Shown: positions 8,663 through 16,961 of the stretch, piece after piece | How the letters are laid out: each line of letters opens with the position of its first letter | How positions within the stretch are numbered: the first letter of the stretch is position 1 | Assembly: GCF_046719765.1 (NCBI RefSeq) | Contig: NZ_JABEBY010000019.1 | Coordinates: 1 to 64,000, forward strand | Reading direction: 5' to 3' | DNA length: 64,000 bases | Source: Halonotius sp046719765 | GTDB lineage: Archaea > Halobacteriota > Halobacteria > Halobacteriales > Haloferacaceae | Position numbers and translations under genes: made by a program | The notes under the pieces: model-generated | What the model saw: only the letters and a program-made list of their open reading frames with translations | Databases searched by the model: none | What the model was told of the DNA's origin: nothing

Positions 8663-10096
8663 TTAGTCGATATTCGGGTCGTAGATCTGGAGTTCGACGG
8701 CGAACACCGCCCCGGTTGGCTCGTTGTCCGCGACCCAGATCTCGCCGTTGTACTGATCGACCAGCTTCGAGACGAGATACAGCCCGATCCCCGACCCCGG
8801 GCTCTCGGCACCCTTGCGACCCTTCTCGAAGACAGCCTCCTTTTCGCTGTCGGGGACGCCCGGCCCGTTGTCGGCGATCCGGAGGACGACCGTTGTCGCC
8901 GTCTGTTCGGCAGTGATCTCGATCGCAGGGGCACCGGTGTCGTTGTGTCGGATGGCGTTTGTGAGGAGGTTGCCGATCACCGACGACAACAGTTCGTTTG
9001 CCCGAACGACGGCGTCGATATCGTCGCCGACGGTGATCGTTACGTCGTCGTGTTTTGAGCGGAGTTTGCTGACTTCAGTGTCGACGATCCCGCCGAGATC
9101 GATCGCTTCGAGATCAACGGTGGTCGTTCCCTCGATTGAGTCCACGAAATCCTTGGCGATCTGGGCGAGTTCCGCGATATGGTTGCTCGTTTCTCTGATC
9201 CGGTCAACCATCTCGATGGCTTCCGGGTCGGTGTGCTCGGGGAGCACGCCCGCCCAGCCGGAGATGACGCTGACATCGTTTTTGATGTCGTGGCTGACGA
9301 TCCGGTTGATGAAGGTGAGCTCCTCTTTTTTGCGGCGCAGCTGCTCTTCGTTGTGTTTCTGAAGCGTGATCTCCCGGGTGACGATCTGAACGGAGTCCGT
9401 CTCGCTGCCGGTCGCCAGCGGAACGACGATGTTGTGAAAATGGCGGAGACCGATGCTGTCCTGAAAGGTGACGACGCTACCGGCGGTGCGTGCCCGGCGG
9501 CCCTGTGTCAGACGATTGTCAGCAACATCTTCGGGGAGGATCGACGACAGCTGCTGGCCGACAAGCTCGTCGGTGGTGGTGTTGAACGCCCGCGCCATCG
9601 TCTCGTTGGCGGCCAGAATCGTCCCATCCAAGCGGATCTGACTGATCTCGTCGGGGGCGTTGTCGACGAGTCGCTCGTATTTCTGCTGGGTGCGGTGTCG
9701 ATCGACAACGTTGTCGATGCGGTTGGCGAGCAGTTCGAGCGCGTCGGCCTCGTTGATGTCCTGTTTGAGGATATACTCGTCGACACCCTTGCGGATCGCG
9801 CGGCTGGCGACCGTCTCATCGCCCTCGCTGGTGACCAGAATAAACGGCACGTCAGTCTTGTCGACGATGGCGTCATACAGCTCCAAGCCGGTGAGATCCG
9901 GCATCTGGTAGTCGCTCACGAGACAGTCGACGGCTCCCTCGGCGGCGATAGACACCGCCTCCCGGGGATCGGTGACGGCGGTCGTTGCCATCCCGTGTTC
10001 TTCGCTGAGTGTCTCGGCGACCAGGTTGGCAAAGAACTCACTATCGTCAACGACGAGAATCGAGAGTGGTTCGGGTTCCACCATGTGGGTGGTCAT
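8663..10096 (-). CDS. Response regulator-PAS-histidine kinase hybrid
   Basis: The roughly 478-residue soluble protein begins MTTHMVEPEPLSILVVDDSE. Domains in order: receiver (residues ~10-125, with LVVDD, phospho-acceptor aspartate in CLVSDYQMPD, and lysine in YILKQD); PAS (~145-270); HisKA with IVSHDIKNDVSVISG; and HATPase_c with NLLTNAIRHND, IADNGPGVP and GSGIGLYLV. No membrane segment is present, so it likely senses a cytoplasmic cue or takes phosphate from a partner. An ATG at 10084 is an equally possible start. No partner regulator gene is adjacent. Confidence 0.92.
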   Translation of the reverse strand: MTTHMVEPEPLSILVVDDSEFFANLVAETLSEEHGMATTAVTDPREAVSIAAEGAVDCLVSDYQMPDLTGLELYDAIVDKTDVPFILVTSEGDETVASRAIRKGVDEYILKQDINEADALELLANRIDNVVDRHRTQQKYERLVDNAPDEISQIRLDGTILAANETMARAFNTTTDELVGQQLSSILPEDVADNRLTQGRRARTAGSVVTFQDSIGLRHFHNIVVPLATGSETDSVQIVTREITLQKHNEEQLRRKKEELTFINRIVSHDIKNDVSVISGWAGVLPEHTDPEAIEMVDRIRETSNHIAELAQIAKDFVDSIEGTTTVDLEAIDLGGIVDTEVSKLRSKHDDVTITVGDDIDAVVRANELLSSVIGNLLTNAIRHNDTGAPAIEITAEQTATTVVLRIADNGPGVPDSEKEAVFEKGRKGAESPGSGIGLYLVSKLVDQYNGEIWVADNEPTGAVFAVELQIYDPNID

Positions 10097-10239
10097 GGGT
10101 TCTAACGTGCGCAGGGGGCTTAATCCTGCGTATTCGCGCGTCAGCTGCTGTAATAGCGTTGTCACGAGAACAGCGAAAATGTGTATTGGTCTATTAACCA
10201 ATGAATTTATGCTATTGGCTACAGTACCAATACAGGAGG

Positions 10240-10578
10240 ATGGACGCGCCGACCGACGCGGAGTTAGACGGCGTCCAGGAGGTGAAAACCTACCCTGACG
10301 GAACTGTCGTCCGTGTACTGTGCATGCGGACAAACCGTGAGGCGTACCCCTCAGGGTGGGCGTACAAACTCCACTACGGCGCGACAGAGCCGAACCCGCC
10401 GCACACGCTCAACGATGGGACGATTCGCAGATACGATAACTCCCACGAGGCCACGAAAGGGCACGAACTGCATCTCGCGCCGGATCCAGACCCAGAGATA
10501 ATCGAGTTTCCTGGGATGGGAGAGCTCTGGGAGCAGTTCTGGAGCGAGATTCCGAAAGCCGAGTTCGAGGTGCCGTGA
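10240..10578 (+). CDS. TumE-like (DUF6516) toxin family protein, copy 1
   Basis: The protein shares with the gene at 32933 the block YPSGWAYKLHYG and the RYDNSHEATKGHELH motif typical of DUF6516/TumE-type proteins. It is longer in the middle (an insertion around EPNPPHTLND). The family is the predicted toxin half of haloarchaeal TA-like pairs; its target is not evident here. The ATG at 10240 aligns best with copy 2, though an in-frame ATG at 10201 would add 13 residues. The HVO_A0114-type gene follows 21 nt later on the same strand. Confidence 0.75.
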   Translation: MDAPTDAELDGVQEVKTYPDGTVVRVLCMRTNREAYPSGWAYKLHYGATEPNPPHTLNDGTIRRYDNSHEATKGHELHLAPDPDPEIIEFPGMGELWEQFWSEIPKAEFEVP

Positions 10579-10599
10579 AACCAACCACTGGTGATAGCA

Positions 10600-11049
10600 A
10601 TGACCAACTCCACACCCCCACTCCACCCGATGGAACGCGAACAGTTGCACGCCGAATCAACGCTCATCGTGACGGTAAAATCGTCCAGCGAGTTCCACGA
10701 CGACGTTGCCGACGGCATCAAGACACTCGACCGCGGAGAGACAGTCGGTTCGTCGCCGACGCTCTCGTTTTCCAGCTACGACGAGCTGATGTCAACGCTG
10801 ACACCGCGTGTCCTTGATCTCATCGAAGCGATCCGCCACGAGGAGCCGGCCAGCATCAACGAGACCGCCCGCGTCGTCGACCGCGACGTGAAGAACGTCC
10901 ACGAAGAGCTGAGTCAACTCGCTCAACTGGGCATCATTTTCTTCGAGGAGGACGGCCAGCGAAAGCGGCCGGTCGTCTGGTTTGACCAACTCGTCATCAG
11001 TCTCCCGTTCGAGCCGGAAGCCGGTGACACGGCTGCGGCAACGAGTTAG
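10600..11049 (+). CDS. HVO_A0114-family winged-helix DNA-binding protein, copy 1
   Basis: About 149 residues. The N-terminal part (TLIVTVKSSSEFHDDVADGI) is followed by a winged helix: LDLIEAIRHEEPASINETAR, VVDRDVKNVHEELSQLAQLG and FFEEDGQRKRPVVWFDQLVI. This architecture is the HVO_A0114 family, the predicted antitoxin and autoregulator paired with DUF6516. Pairing and order are the same as at 33259, but the N-terminal region differs strongly between the copies, consistent with partner-specific recognition. ATG 10600 is preferred over GTG 10591. Confidence 0.8.
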   Translation: MTNSTPPLHPMEREQLHAESTLIVTVKSSSEFHDDVADGIKTLDRGETVGSSPTLSFSSYDELMSTLTPRVLDLIEAIRHEEPASINETARVVDRDVKNVHEELSQLAQLGIIFFEEDGQRKRPVVWFDQLVISLPFEPEAGDTAAATS

Positions 11050-11329
11050 ACAAGTCACGTACTGGCTCTGTGACTGAACGTGGAGACACCGATACGCTTC
11101 ATGTCGTCATGAGCTTTGACCTCTGGTAGTAACACAGCGTTACTCCTTTTTCAAAATCGCTGTACTTCAGAGTCCCGCATCGGTTACCTAAACAAATGTT
11201 GCACCCCGGATTGCAGAATTTGTTGCCGATAAACCTAATCAAATGTCACTGTTTGGGCTACCAACTAATGATAAAACACCGTCGCCTTGTGGTGGTTAGT
11301 GTATCAGTAGGAGAACGTAGTGAACCGAA

Positions 11330-11403
11330 AGCCGGAGGAGGGAATTGAACCCTCGGCCTAATCCTTACGAAGGATTCGCTCTGCCAGGCTGAGCTACTCC
11401 GGC
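11330..11403 (-). tRNA. tRNA-Thr (CGT)
   Basis: On the minus strand the 74 nt form a cloverleaf. The acceptor is GCCGGAG/CTCCGGC with discriminator T, usual for archaeal tRNA-Thr. The anticodon stem AATCC/GGATT holds the loop TTCGTAA with anticodon CGT, and the T-arm is GAGGGTTCAATTCCCTC. CCA is not encoded. Between 11050 and 11329 I see no gene, only an AT-rich stretch with a small hairpin (GTAACACAGCGTTAC) near 11131. Confidence 0.95.
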
Positions 11404-11492
11404 ACGCCGTCGTTGGCTACTACTTCCTTTCTGGATTGCGGAAATAAGGGTTGCGAAACAGCCGCCGCGCCGGCGGTGGCATCGCCGCCGTC

Positions 11493-12059
11493 TTAGTCGT
11501 CGCCCATCGGATCGGTAATCTCGACCTCGCCGTCCTCGACGGTCACGTTGATCAGCGTCTTGACGTGGTAGTCGGTCTCATCAAGATCGTTCGGGCCGGC
11601 CTTCTTGATCACCGCGACCACATCGGCGATCTCGGTGCCGATCTCGGTGAGCGCGTCGAGGATCGCCGCCATCGTCCCACCCGTCGAGAGCACATCGTCG
11701 AGGACGAGCACGCGGTCACCGGGCTCAACGTCGTTGATATACATCTCCGATTCGGAGTAGCCGGTCTGTTTCGACAGCGACACCTCGCCGTCAAGCCCGT
11801 AGGAGCGTTTGCGGATGACGACAAGCGGGATATCGGTCATCAGCGAGACGGCCGTCGAGATGTGGATGCCCATGGCGGCGGGCGTGACGATCTTGTCGAC
11901 GTTTTCGATCTCGGCCTTCCGAATGATTCGGATGACGATCTCCCGCAGCAGTTCGGGGCGGAGCATCGGAACCCCGTCGCTGATCGGATGGACGAAATAC
12001 TCGTAGTCGCCCTTTTCGATGATCGGTGCCTCAAGAAGCGACTGCTGCAAGCGATCCAT
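11493..12059 (-). CDS. hpt: Hypoxanthine/guanine phosphoribosyltransferase-like protein
   Basis: The 188-residue protein carries the PRPP-binding signature RVLVLDDVLSTGGTMAAI of type I phosphoribosyltransferases, with IVTPAAMGIHISTAVSL and PLVVIRKRSYGLDGEV nearby. The sequence is of the archaeal HGPRTase-like/APRT-like group, which salvages purine bases; exact base preference is inferred only from family. I place the start at MDRLQQSLLEAP (12059); a longer frame adds 18 unlikely residues. Confidence 0.88.
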   Translation of the reverse strand: MDRLQQSLLEAPIIEKGDYEYFVHPISDGVPMLRPELLREIVIRIIRKAEIENVDKIVTPAAMGIHISTAVSLMTDIPLVVIRKRSYGLDGEVSLSKQTGYSESEMYINDVEPGDRVLVLDDVLSTGGTMAAILDALTEIGTEIADVVAVIKKAGPNDLDETDYHVKTLINVTVEDGEVEITDPMGDD

Positions 12060-12257
12060 ATCTCCTCTTCGCCAGACGAGACCTAAAGATGACGATCCCG
12101 ACAGCGGGAGCACGGCGGGCGACGGCGACGAACAGTGGTGGGCGAGGTCTGGCGAGTACGAGGTGGACGACGTTTAGCGAGACACGGTGGACGATCCCTC
12201 GCGAGGAAGAACCGCCCGCATCGAAGCCATTAACAGCCAGCCAGTCGAAGCCCGGGT

Positions 12258-12524
12258 ATGCAACATCTCATCGTCACCGGCGACCCCGGGATCCGCAAGG
12301 GTGCGATCATCGACTACGATGGGCGCGAGCAGATCTGCTTTTCGATCCAGCGACAGGGCGACTGGCACGGCCCCGATGAGGTTCAGCTGTGGTGTACGAT
12401 CGGCACCGAGGACGAACACGAAACCTTCGAAAAACGGGAGTACGTACCTAATTGGCTTGATGTCGACACCATCGACGCCGACTCGCTTGATGTGATCCAA
12501 GCCGACAACGAGCTTTCTGTCTAA
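12258..12524 (+). CDS. HAH_0734-family small protein
   Basis: The 88-residue acidic protein begins MQHLIVTGDPGIRKGAIIDY. It is a compact beta-rich sequence that matches the haloarchaeal HAH_0734 family of unknown function. No catalytic or metal motif is seen. The gene lies alone between the divergent phosphoribosyltransferase and the photolyase, 47 nt before the latter. Confidence 0.75.
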   Translation: MQHLIVTGDPGIRKGAIIDYDGREQICFSIQRQGDWHGPDEVQLWCTIGTEDEHETFEKREYVPNWLDVDTIDADSLDVIQADNELSV

Positions 12525-12571
12525 GTACCGGTCGACGCATGGGTTTTGTCGCTGGCGACCCATGAAGGGGT

Positions 12572-14152
12572 ATGGCTTCCGAGGGGTCGCTTCCGAGCGG
12601 GCTCCCCGCGTCGTCAGCGATCCCCGATCTCCGCGACAGCGAGACGACCGGAACGGTTGTCTGGCACCGAAACGGGCTTCGGCTCGGCGACCACCCCGCC
12701 GTCGCCGCTGTCGAGACCGACCGGCTGCTGCCGCTGTTCATCTTTGATCCCGCCTTCTACGGAGCCGACGGGCTCGCCTGCGATAGCCGACTCGCGTTTT
12801 TACACGAGTGTTTGGCGGATCTCGACGGCCAGTACCGCGGGGTCGGTGAGGAGGGTCTGAGCTACGCCCACGGCGATCCGGTGGCGATCTGTCGGCGGTT
12901 CGCCGACCGCGGCTGGCAGGTTGTCGCCGCCCAACAGCCGACCGGTCGGTACGGACGCCGACGGGATCAGGCAGCCGCCCACGCAGCCGACGTCCGGTTC
13001 GTCCACGGCGACGGCCTCCGGCGATCGGCACCAACCCGAGCAGACTGGAGCGATCACATCGAGGCGTTTCTGACCGCCGACCCCCACGACTGGAACCCGG
13101 ATGCCGTCGAGATCGACTCCTGTGCGACGGGGGTAACGATCCCCGCGATCGACGAAACCTACGATATCGAGCCAACCAAACAGCAGGTGCCGACCGGTGG
13201 CACCGCGGCCGGCTGGGAGCGGCTGGCGGCGTTCGTCGACGATATCGATGCGTACCCGGGGAGCATCTCCGATCCGATGGCAGCCCGAGAGGGCACCAGC
13301 GGCCTCTCGCCGTACCTCGCCTTCGGCTGTCTGTCCGTCCGGCAGGTCTATCAGTACGTGATCGAGCACGCCCCGGAGACTCGCGCACGCGAGATGTTCG
13401 TCTCGCGGCTGTTTTGGAACCGCCACTACACCCAAAAACTCGCCGACTGGCACGGCTGGCTGGATACCGCGGTCAACCCTGTTTTGGAGGGGTTCAACCG
13501 CGACCGGCACGATCCCGCGTTGGTCGCGGCGTGGAAAGCCGGCGAGACAGGGTTTCCGATGGTCGATGCGAGCATGCGGTGTCTTGCGGAAACCGGCTGG
13601 CTGAACTTCCGGATGCGGGCGATGTGTGCCTCGGCGTACTTCCATCTCCTCCAGCAGCCGTGGCAGATCGGTGCGGATCACTTCTACGGCGAGCTGATCG
13701 ATGCCGACGCGGCGATCAACTACACGCAGTGGCAGTCCCAGTGTGGGCTGCTTGGCGTCCCGGGGCTTCGGCTGTACAACCCCCGCAAACAGGTTCGTGA
13801 CCACGAGCAGGCCGCGGCCTTCATTCGGCGGTGGGTGCCGGAGTTGGAGCCGCTGCCGGCCGCACAGCTCGATCAGCCGGAGTCGACGCCGCCACACATC
13901 CAGCAGACCTGTGGCGTCGAGATCGGCGACACCTATCCGTACCCGGTCGTCGAGTACGAATCGGCCCGCGAGGAGTTCACACAACGGTACAGCGAGCGAC
14001 AGGCCGAGGCCGCCGCCGCGCTCGGCGATCCGGCGGTCGCCGCACGAGCGTCGCTGTCGGGCGGCCGCGAGCGGGCGACAGCGATCGCCGACGAACACGG
14101 GGAAGCGACGACAACAGGCAGTCAGTCCTCGCTGGATCAGTTTGAGACGTAG
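12572..14152 (+). CDS. Deoxyribodipyrimidine photolyase / cryptochrome family
   Basis: The 526-residue protein begins with the DNA_photolyase alpha/beta domain (TGTVVWHRNGLRLGDHPAVA) and continues with the FAD-binding helical domain. FAD-domain blocks are GTSGLSPYLAFGCLSVRQVY, FVSRLFWNRHYTQKLADWHG, AGETGFPMVDASMRCLAETG, WLNFRMRAMCASAYFHLL and DADAAINYTQWQSQCGLLG. Members repair UV dimers using light or act as photoreceptors. Haloarchaea encode two such paralogues (Phr1, Phr2); I cannot decide which this is. The C-terminal 90 residues are low-complexity. Confidence 0.92.
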   Translation: MASEGSLPSGLPASSAIPDLRDSETTGTVVWHRNGLRLGDHPAVAAVETDRLLPLFIFDPAFYGADGLACDSRLAFLHECLADLDGQYRGVGEEGLSYAHGDPVAICRRFADRGWQVVAAQQPTGRYGRRRDQAAAHAADVRFVHGDGLRRSAPTRADWSDHIEAFLTADPHDWNPDAVEIDSCATGVTIPAIDETYDIEPTKQQVPTGGTAAGWERLAAFVDDIDAYPGSISDPMAAREGTSGLSPYLAFGCLSVRQVYQYVIEHAPETRAREMFVSRLFWNRHYTQKLADWHGWLDTAVNPVLEGFNRDRHDPALVAAWKAGETGFPMVDASMRCLAETGWLNFRMRAMCASAYFHLLQQPWQIGADHFYGELIDADAAINYTQWQSQCGLLGVPGLRLYNPRKQVRDHEQAAAFIRRWVPELEPLPAAQLDQPESTPPHIQQTCGVEIGDTYPYPVVEYESAREEFTQRYSERQAEAAAALGDPAVAARASLSGGRERATAIADEHGEATTTGSQSSLDQFET

Positions 14153-14153
14153 C

Positions 14154-14678
14154 TTAGGTTGTCAGATCGCCGTCGATATACTTCTCGGTGAGCGAGTCGG
14201 CTTCGGTGACACAGCCGTACTCCGCAAACCGCGCATAGAGAATCCAGTAGTACGCCGGGCTGTGGGTATCCTCGGCTTCCGGGAGGCTCTGGACGGTGTT
14301 GACGATCGGATCGATGCTTTCGACCAGCTCGTCGGCGTCCATCTCGCCGGTGATCCCGCCTGCTGCATCGCGGTAGGCGGTCGCCAGCTTTTCGGTGGCG
14401 ATCACGCCGAAATACGCGAAATCAACCTCGGGGCGTGTGCCGGTGTCGACGTAGTCGGCAAAGACCGGTTCGTACTCCTCGGGCTCAAGGAAGTCATCAG
14501 GCGCGTACCGCGCGCAGTGGCGACACAGCATGGCGATGTTGTCAGGGTTGTCGCTGCCACCGGCCGCCGACGGGACAATCTGGTGTTCGACCAGCTCCTC
14601 GAAGGGGATCTGGTGACCGCACTTCTCACAGGCGGCCACGTCAGGATCATGTTCAGTGGTATCAGCCCCCGCAGACAT
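14154..14678 (-). CDS. HNH-endonuclease-like protein
   Basis: The ~174-residue protein has an HNH-type zinc module near its N-terminus: CEKCGHQIPFEELVEHQIVP, then SDNPDNIAMLCRHC. Two CxxC pairs would bind structural zinc; His-Asn-His-type residues fall between them. The remaining ~100 residues (ATEKLATAYRDAAGGITG, YYWILYARFAEYG) are helical and unassigned. It may be a nuclease or a zinc-stabilised protein that has lost activity. The upstream TTG at 14684 is an alternative start. It ends 1 nt from the photolyase stop, in convergent order. Confidence 0.75.
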   Translation of the reverse strand: MSAGADTTEHDPDVAACEKCGHQIPFEELVEHQIVPSAAGGSDNPDNIAMLCRHCARYAPDDFLEPEEYEPVFADYVDTGTRPEVDFAYFGVIATEKLATAYRDAAGGITGEMDADELVESIDPIVNTVQSLPEAEDTHSPAYYWILYARFAEYGCVTEADSLTEKYIDGDLTT

Positions 14679-14797
14679 ATCCAACGGTAGGACGCTCCCT
14701 GTATTTAGTTATACTTGGACAACAGCTCACACACGCAGCACCGCGACACATCGAGACAACAGCTCCGCTGGCCGACCGAGAAGCACCACCGGGGCGA

Positions 14798-14914
14798 CTA
14801 CCGCGACAGCATCCAGAGGAATCCGATGACAGCGATGATGACGACCACGACGACAACCCCTGTGAGGACGACAACCTCCTGTGTAGCCGCCGGATTCGCT
14901 GACTCACCGATCAT
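14798..14914 (-). CDS. 38-aa single-span membrane microprotein
   Basis: An ATG at 14914 opens 38 codons ending at TAG 14798-14800. The first 13 residues are polar (MIGESANPAATQE). They are followed by a continuous hydrophobic segment (VVVLTGVVVVVVIIAVIG) and FLWMLSR, a positive end. It looks like a bitopic membrane peptide of the type common in haloarchaea. Composition, codon use and a clean start and stop support it; there is no family assignment. Confidence 0.6.
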   Translation of the reverse strand: MIGESANPAATQEVVVLTGVVVVVVIIAVIGFLWMLSR

Positions 14915-15712
14915 ACCGCACCCAACAGGCGGGATAGATAAAACTGTAGGGCCCGCTGATCGGCTCAAAACGGTGTGTCGAACGAACGATCCTGAGTTGC
15001 TGATGCCAGCGATGCGACCGCTGGTGACTTGGGTACTGACGACGGTGACGAGCGACCAGCGCAGTCGGAACTGACACGCGAATCGATACCGTATCGGAAA
15101 AGACGGCGAGGTGGTGTCTCAGTTATCAGTGTTGAAGCCCGTGATTGTGTGTCAGTTAGACAGCTTCACAGGCTGTATCTGTACTAATCAGCGTGTTAGT
15201 AATAAACCTAGTTCCCAAAATATCATAGTTGATATCAAGATGGCGGACTGTATTCCAACGTATCGGCAGCCAACAGACAAAAATATCGCTCCCGAAACCT
15301 GCAGGTCGGAGAACACAGCCATCACAGCCGCTATCGGTCGTGTACGAACGAGTGTTTGTCAAAGATCACGCGCTGAGCCAGCCGATTGAACCGCCCACCT
15401 GGTGTCTGAAATAGGGTTCACCATGTTCAGCACTGAGAACCGAGACACCAGATGGACAGATGGGCGTACGATGGCGGCTGTATTAAACGTAACGCGTTTC
15501 CGAGAGTTGTCGTCGGCGAAATCGGGCATAGCTGGCCGAACAAAAAACAAAAGATCGACAAGTAGTTCGAATATATTCTGCGGTACACGGCACAACGCGC
15601 TCCAGTAGAAAACAAAATTTCAGTCATATAGTTTTGTGCCGCTGTTTTCACAGATACGTTCCTGTCAAGTGACAAAAAATACAATATTAAACGTGTAGCT
15701 CCGAGTGCCCAT
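14915..15712. other. Accessory intergenic region with MITE-like element
   Basis: About 800 nt without a convincing gene. It holds the inverted-repeat element at 15113-15449. After it, 15450-15712 is AT-rich, contains no long frame, and ends in a TATA-like AATATTAAAC near 15684 that is placed to serve the leader ORF and six-HTH gene. Confidence 0.5.
15113..15449. mobile_element. MITE-like element, copy 1 (337 bp)
   Basis: The left end reads GGTGTCTCAGTTATCAGT and the right end, reverse-complemented, GGTGTCTCGGTTCTCAGT, each continuing to TGNTGAA: a 24-bp terminal inverted repeat with three mismatches. There is no transposase gene inside. The element at 62718-62984 has related ends and also the internal block TTTCACAGGCTGTA-like at identical distance (about 40 nt) from the left end. 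It is therefore a non-autonomous mobile element or its relic; parent IS family not identified. Confidence 0.55.
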
Positions 15713-15790
15713 ATGTCTCGTCATGCAAGTACGGACGGCGCGCCCGGCACCGCGCCGCACTCACCCGCGAGGTGGAGGATCGACCGATGA
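15713..15790 (+). other. Possible 25-codon leader ORF before six-HTH gene
   Basis: An ATG at 15713, about 28 nt after a TATA-like AATATTAAAC, opens 25 codons (MSRHASTDGAPGTAPHSPAR...) and ends with a TGA that overlaps the next ATG as ATGA (15787-15790). As a leaderless transcript would start at or near 15713, translation of the six-HTH gene could depend on this short frame. It may be chance. Confidence 0.35.
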
Positions 15791-16917
15791 CTAACGGCAC
15801 CACAGCTGGGACGGCGATCGACCCATATGAGGAGCGGATCCTTGCGACCGCCGCGGCGCGGCCGGAGCTAACCGCCGCCGAGATCGCCGACCAAACCGGC
15901 CATATCGTCCCGACAGTTCGTGACACCCTCGAAGCCCACGGCGACAGCATCGACGCCCGAGAAGATCAGCCGGCAGCCGGCAGCAAACCGATCGACTCGG
16001 CGTCGTTCAACGCCACCGAACGGGCTGTCCTTGAGGCGGCGTTACGGGAGCCACACTCGACAAACAGGGAGATCGCAACGCGCGTCAACACCCACGTTGG
16101 ATTGGTTCGGGACATCCGCGAGGAATACGAGGCGGTGGCAACGCTGCCCGACGACGAATCGACGGACGCAGCGGCCGGCGAGTCAGCGATGGAGTTCGAT
16201 CAAGAGCTGCTCTCGTCGGCCCAAGAGGAGATCCTTGAGCTGGTGAGAGCAGATCCGTCGCTCACGAACGCGGAGATCGCCGAGCGAACCGGCAATCGCC
16301 TCCCGCTGGTTCGTGATACGATCGCCGCCCACGGCCCCGGGGGAGCGACACGACGGCGCGCGGGTGGCCCGAAACCAACCGATTCGGCGTCGTTCAACGA
16401 AACCGAACAGGCTGTCCTCGAAGCGGCATTGCGGAACCCAGAGGCAACCAACAAGGCGATCGCCGCCCGCGTCGACACCCACGTCGGATTAGTCCGGGAT
16501 ATCCGCGACGCCTACGAGGAGGACGCGACACTCCCGGACGGTCACGAGGGCAAGACGGCGGCCTCGACAGCCGACAGCGACGACGCCGATCGGGACGAAC
16601 TCTCGGCAACCCAACGGGCGATCCTTGAAGTAGCCGCCGACAGCACGGAACGAACCTACGCCGATATCGCCGAGCAGACCGGGGCCCGGCTCCCGCTGGT
16701 CAGAGACACGCTCGAAACATACGATCCAGATGCGGTGGTCGCGGGAACAACAACCGACACCGCGGAGTCGACCGCGGAGCGCTCCGAGAGCCAACAGCGG
16801 ATCATCGAGCACGCGGCGGCCAACCCGACACAGACGTACGCCGAGATCGCCGCAGCAACGGACACTCGGCTCCCACTGGTCAGAGATACCCTCGAAGCCC
16901 ACGGCGACGAGAAGTAG
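15787..16917 (+). CDS. Six-fold helix-turn-helix repeat protein
   Basis: The ~376-residue protein consists of six homologous HTH units joined by acidic, disordered linkers. Type A units lie at about 14-52, 142-183, 272-312 and 334-373 and end in LPLVRDTLEAHG-like helices. Type B units at 74-114 and 203-243 carry the core THVGLVRDIR. Each unit reads E-I-A-x-x-T-x-x-x-x-x-x-V-R-D, like the recognition region of MarR/Lrp-type HTHs. The alternation A-B-A-B-A-A implies duplication of an A-B pair. A multivalent DNA- or nucleoid-binding role is my inference. Start: ATG 15787; GTG 15772 is possible. Confidence 0.75.
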   Translation: MTNGTTAGTAIDPYEERILATAAARPELTAAEIADQTGHIVPTVRDTLEAHGDSIDAREDQPAAGSKPIDSASFNATERAVLEAALREPHSTNREIATRVNTHVGLVRDIREEYEAVATLPDDESTDAAAGESAMEFDQELLSSAQEEILELVRADPSLTNAEIAERTGNRLPLVRDTIAAHGPGGATRRRAGGPKPTDSASFNETEQAVLEAALRNPEATNKAIAARVDTHVGLVRDIRDAYEEDATLPDGHEGKTAASTADSDDADRDELSATQRAILEVAADSTERTYADIAEQTGARLPLVRDTLETYDPDAVVAGTTTDTAESTAERSESQQRIIEHAAANPTQTYAEIAAATDTRLPLVRDTLEAHGDEK

Positions 16918-16961
16918 CGCGTTCCGAATCCTTTTGCCGATCCCCGACCCTCATCCGTCTA

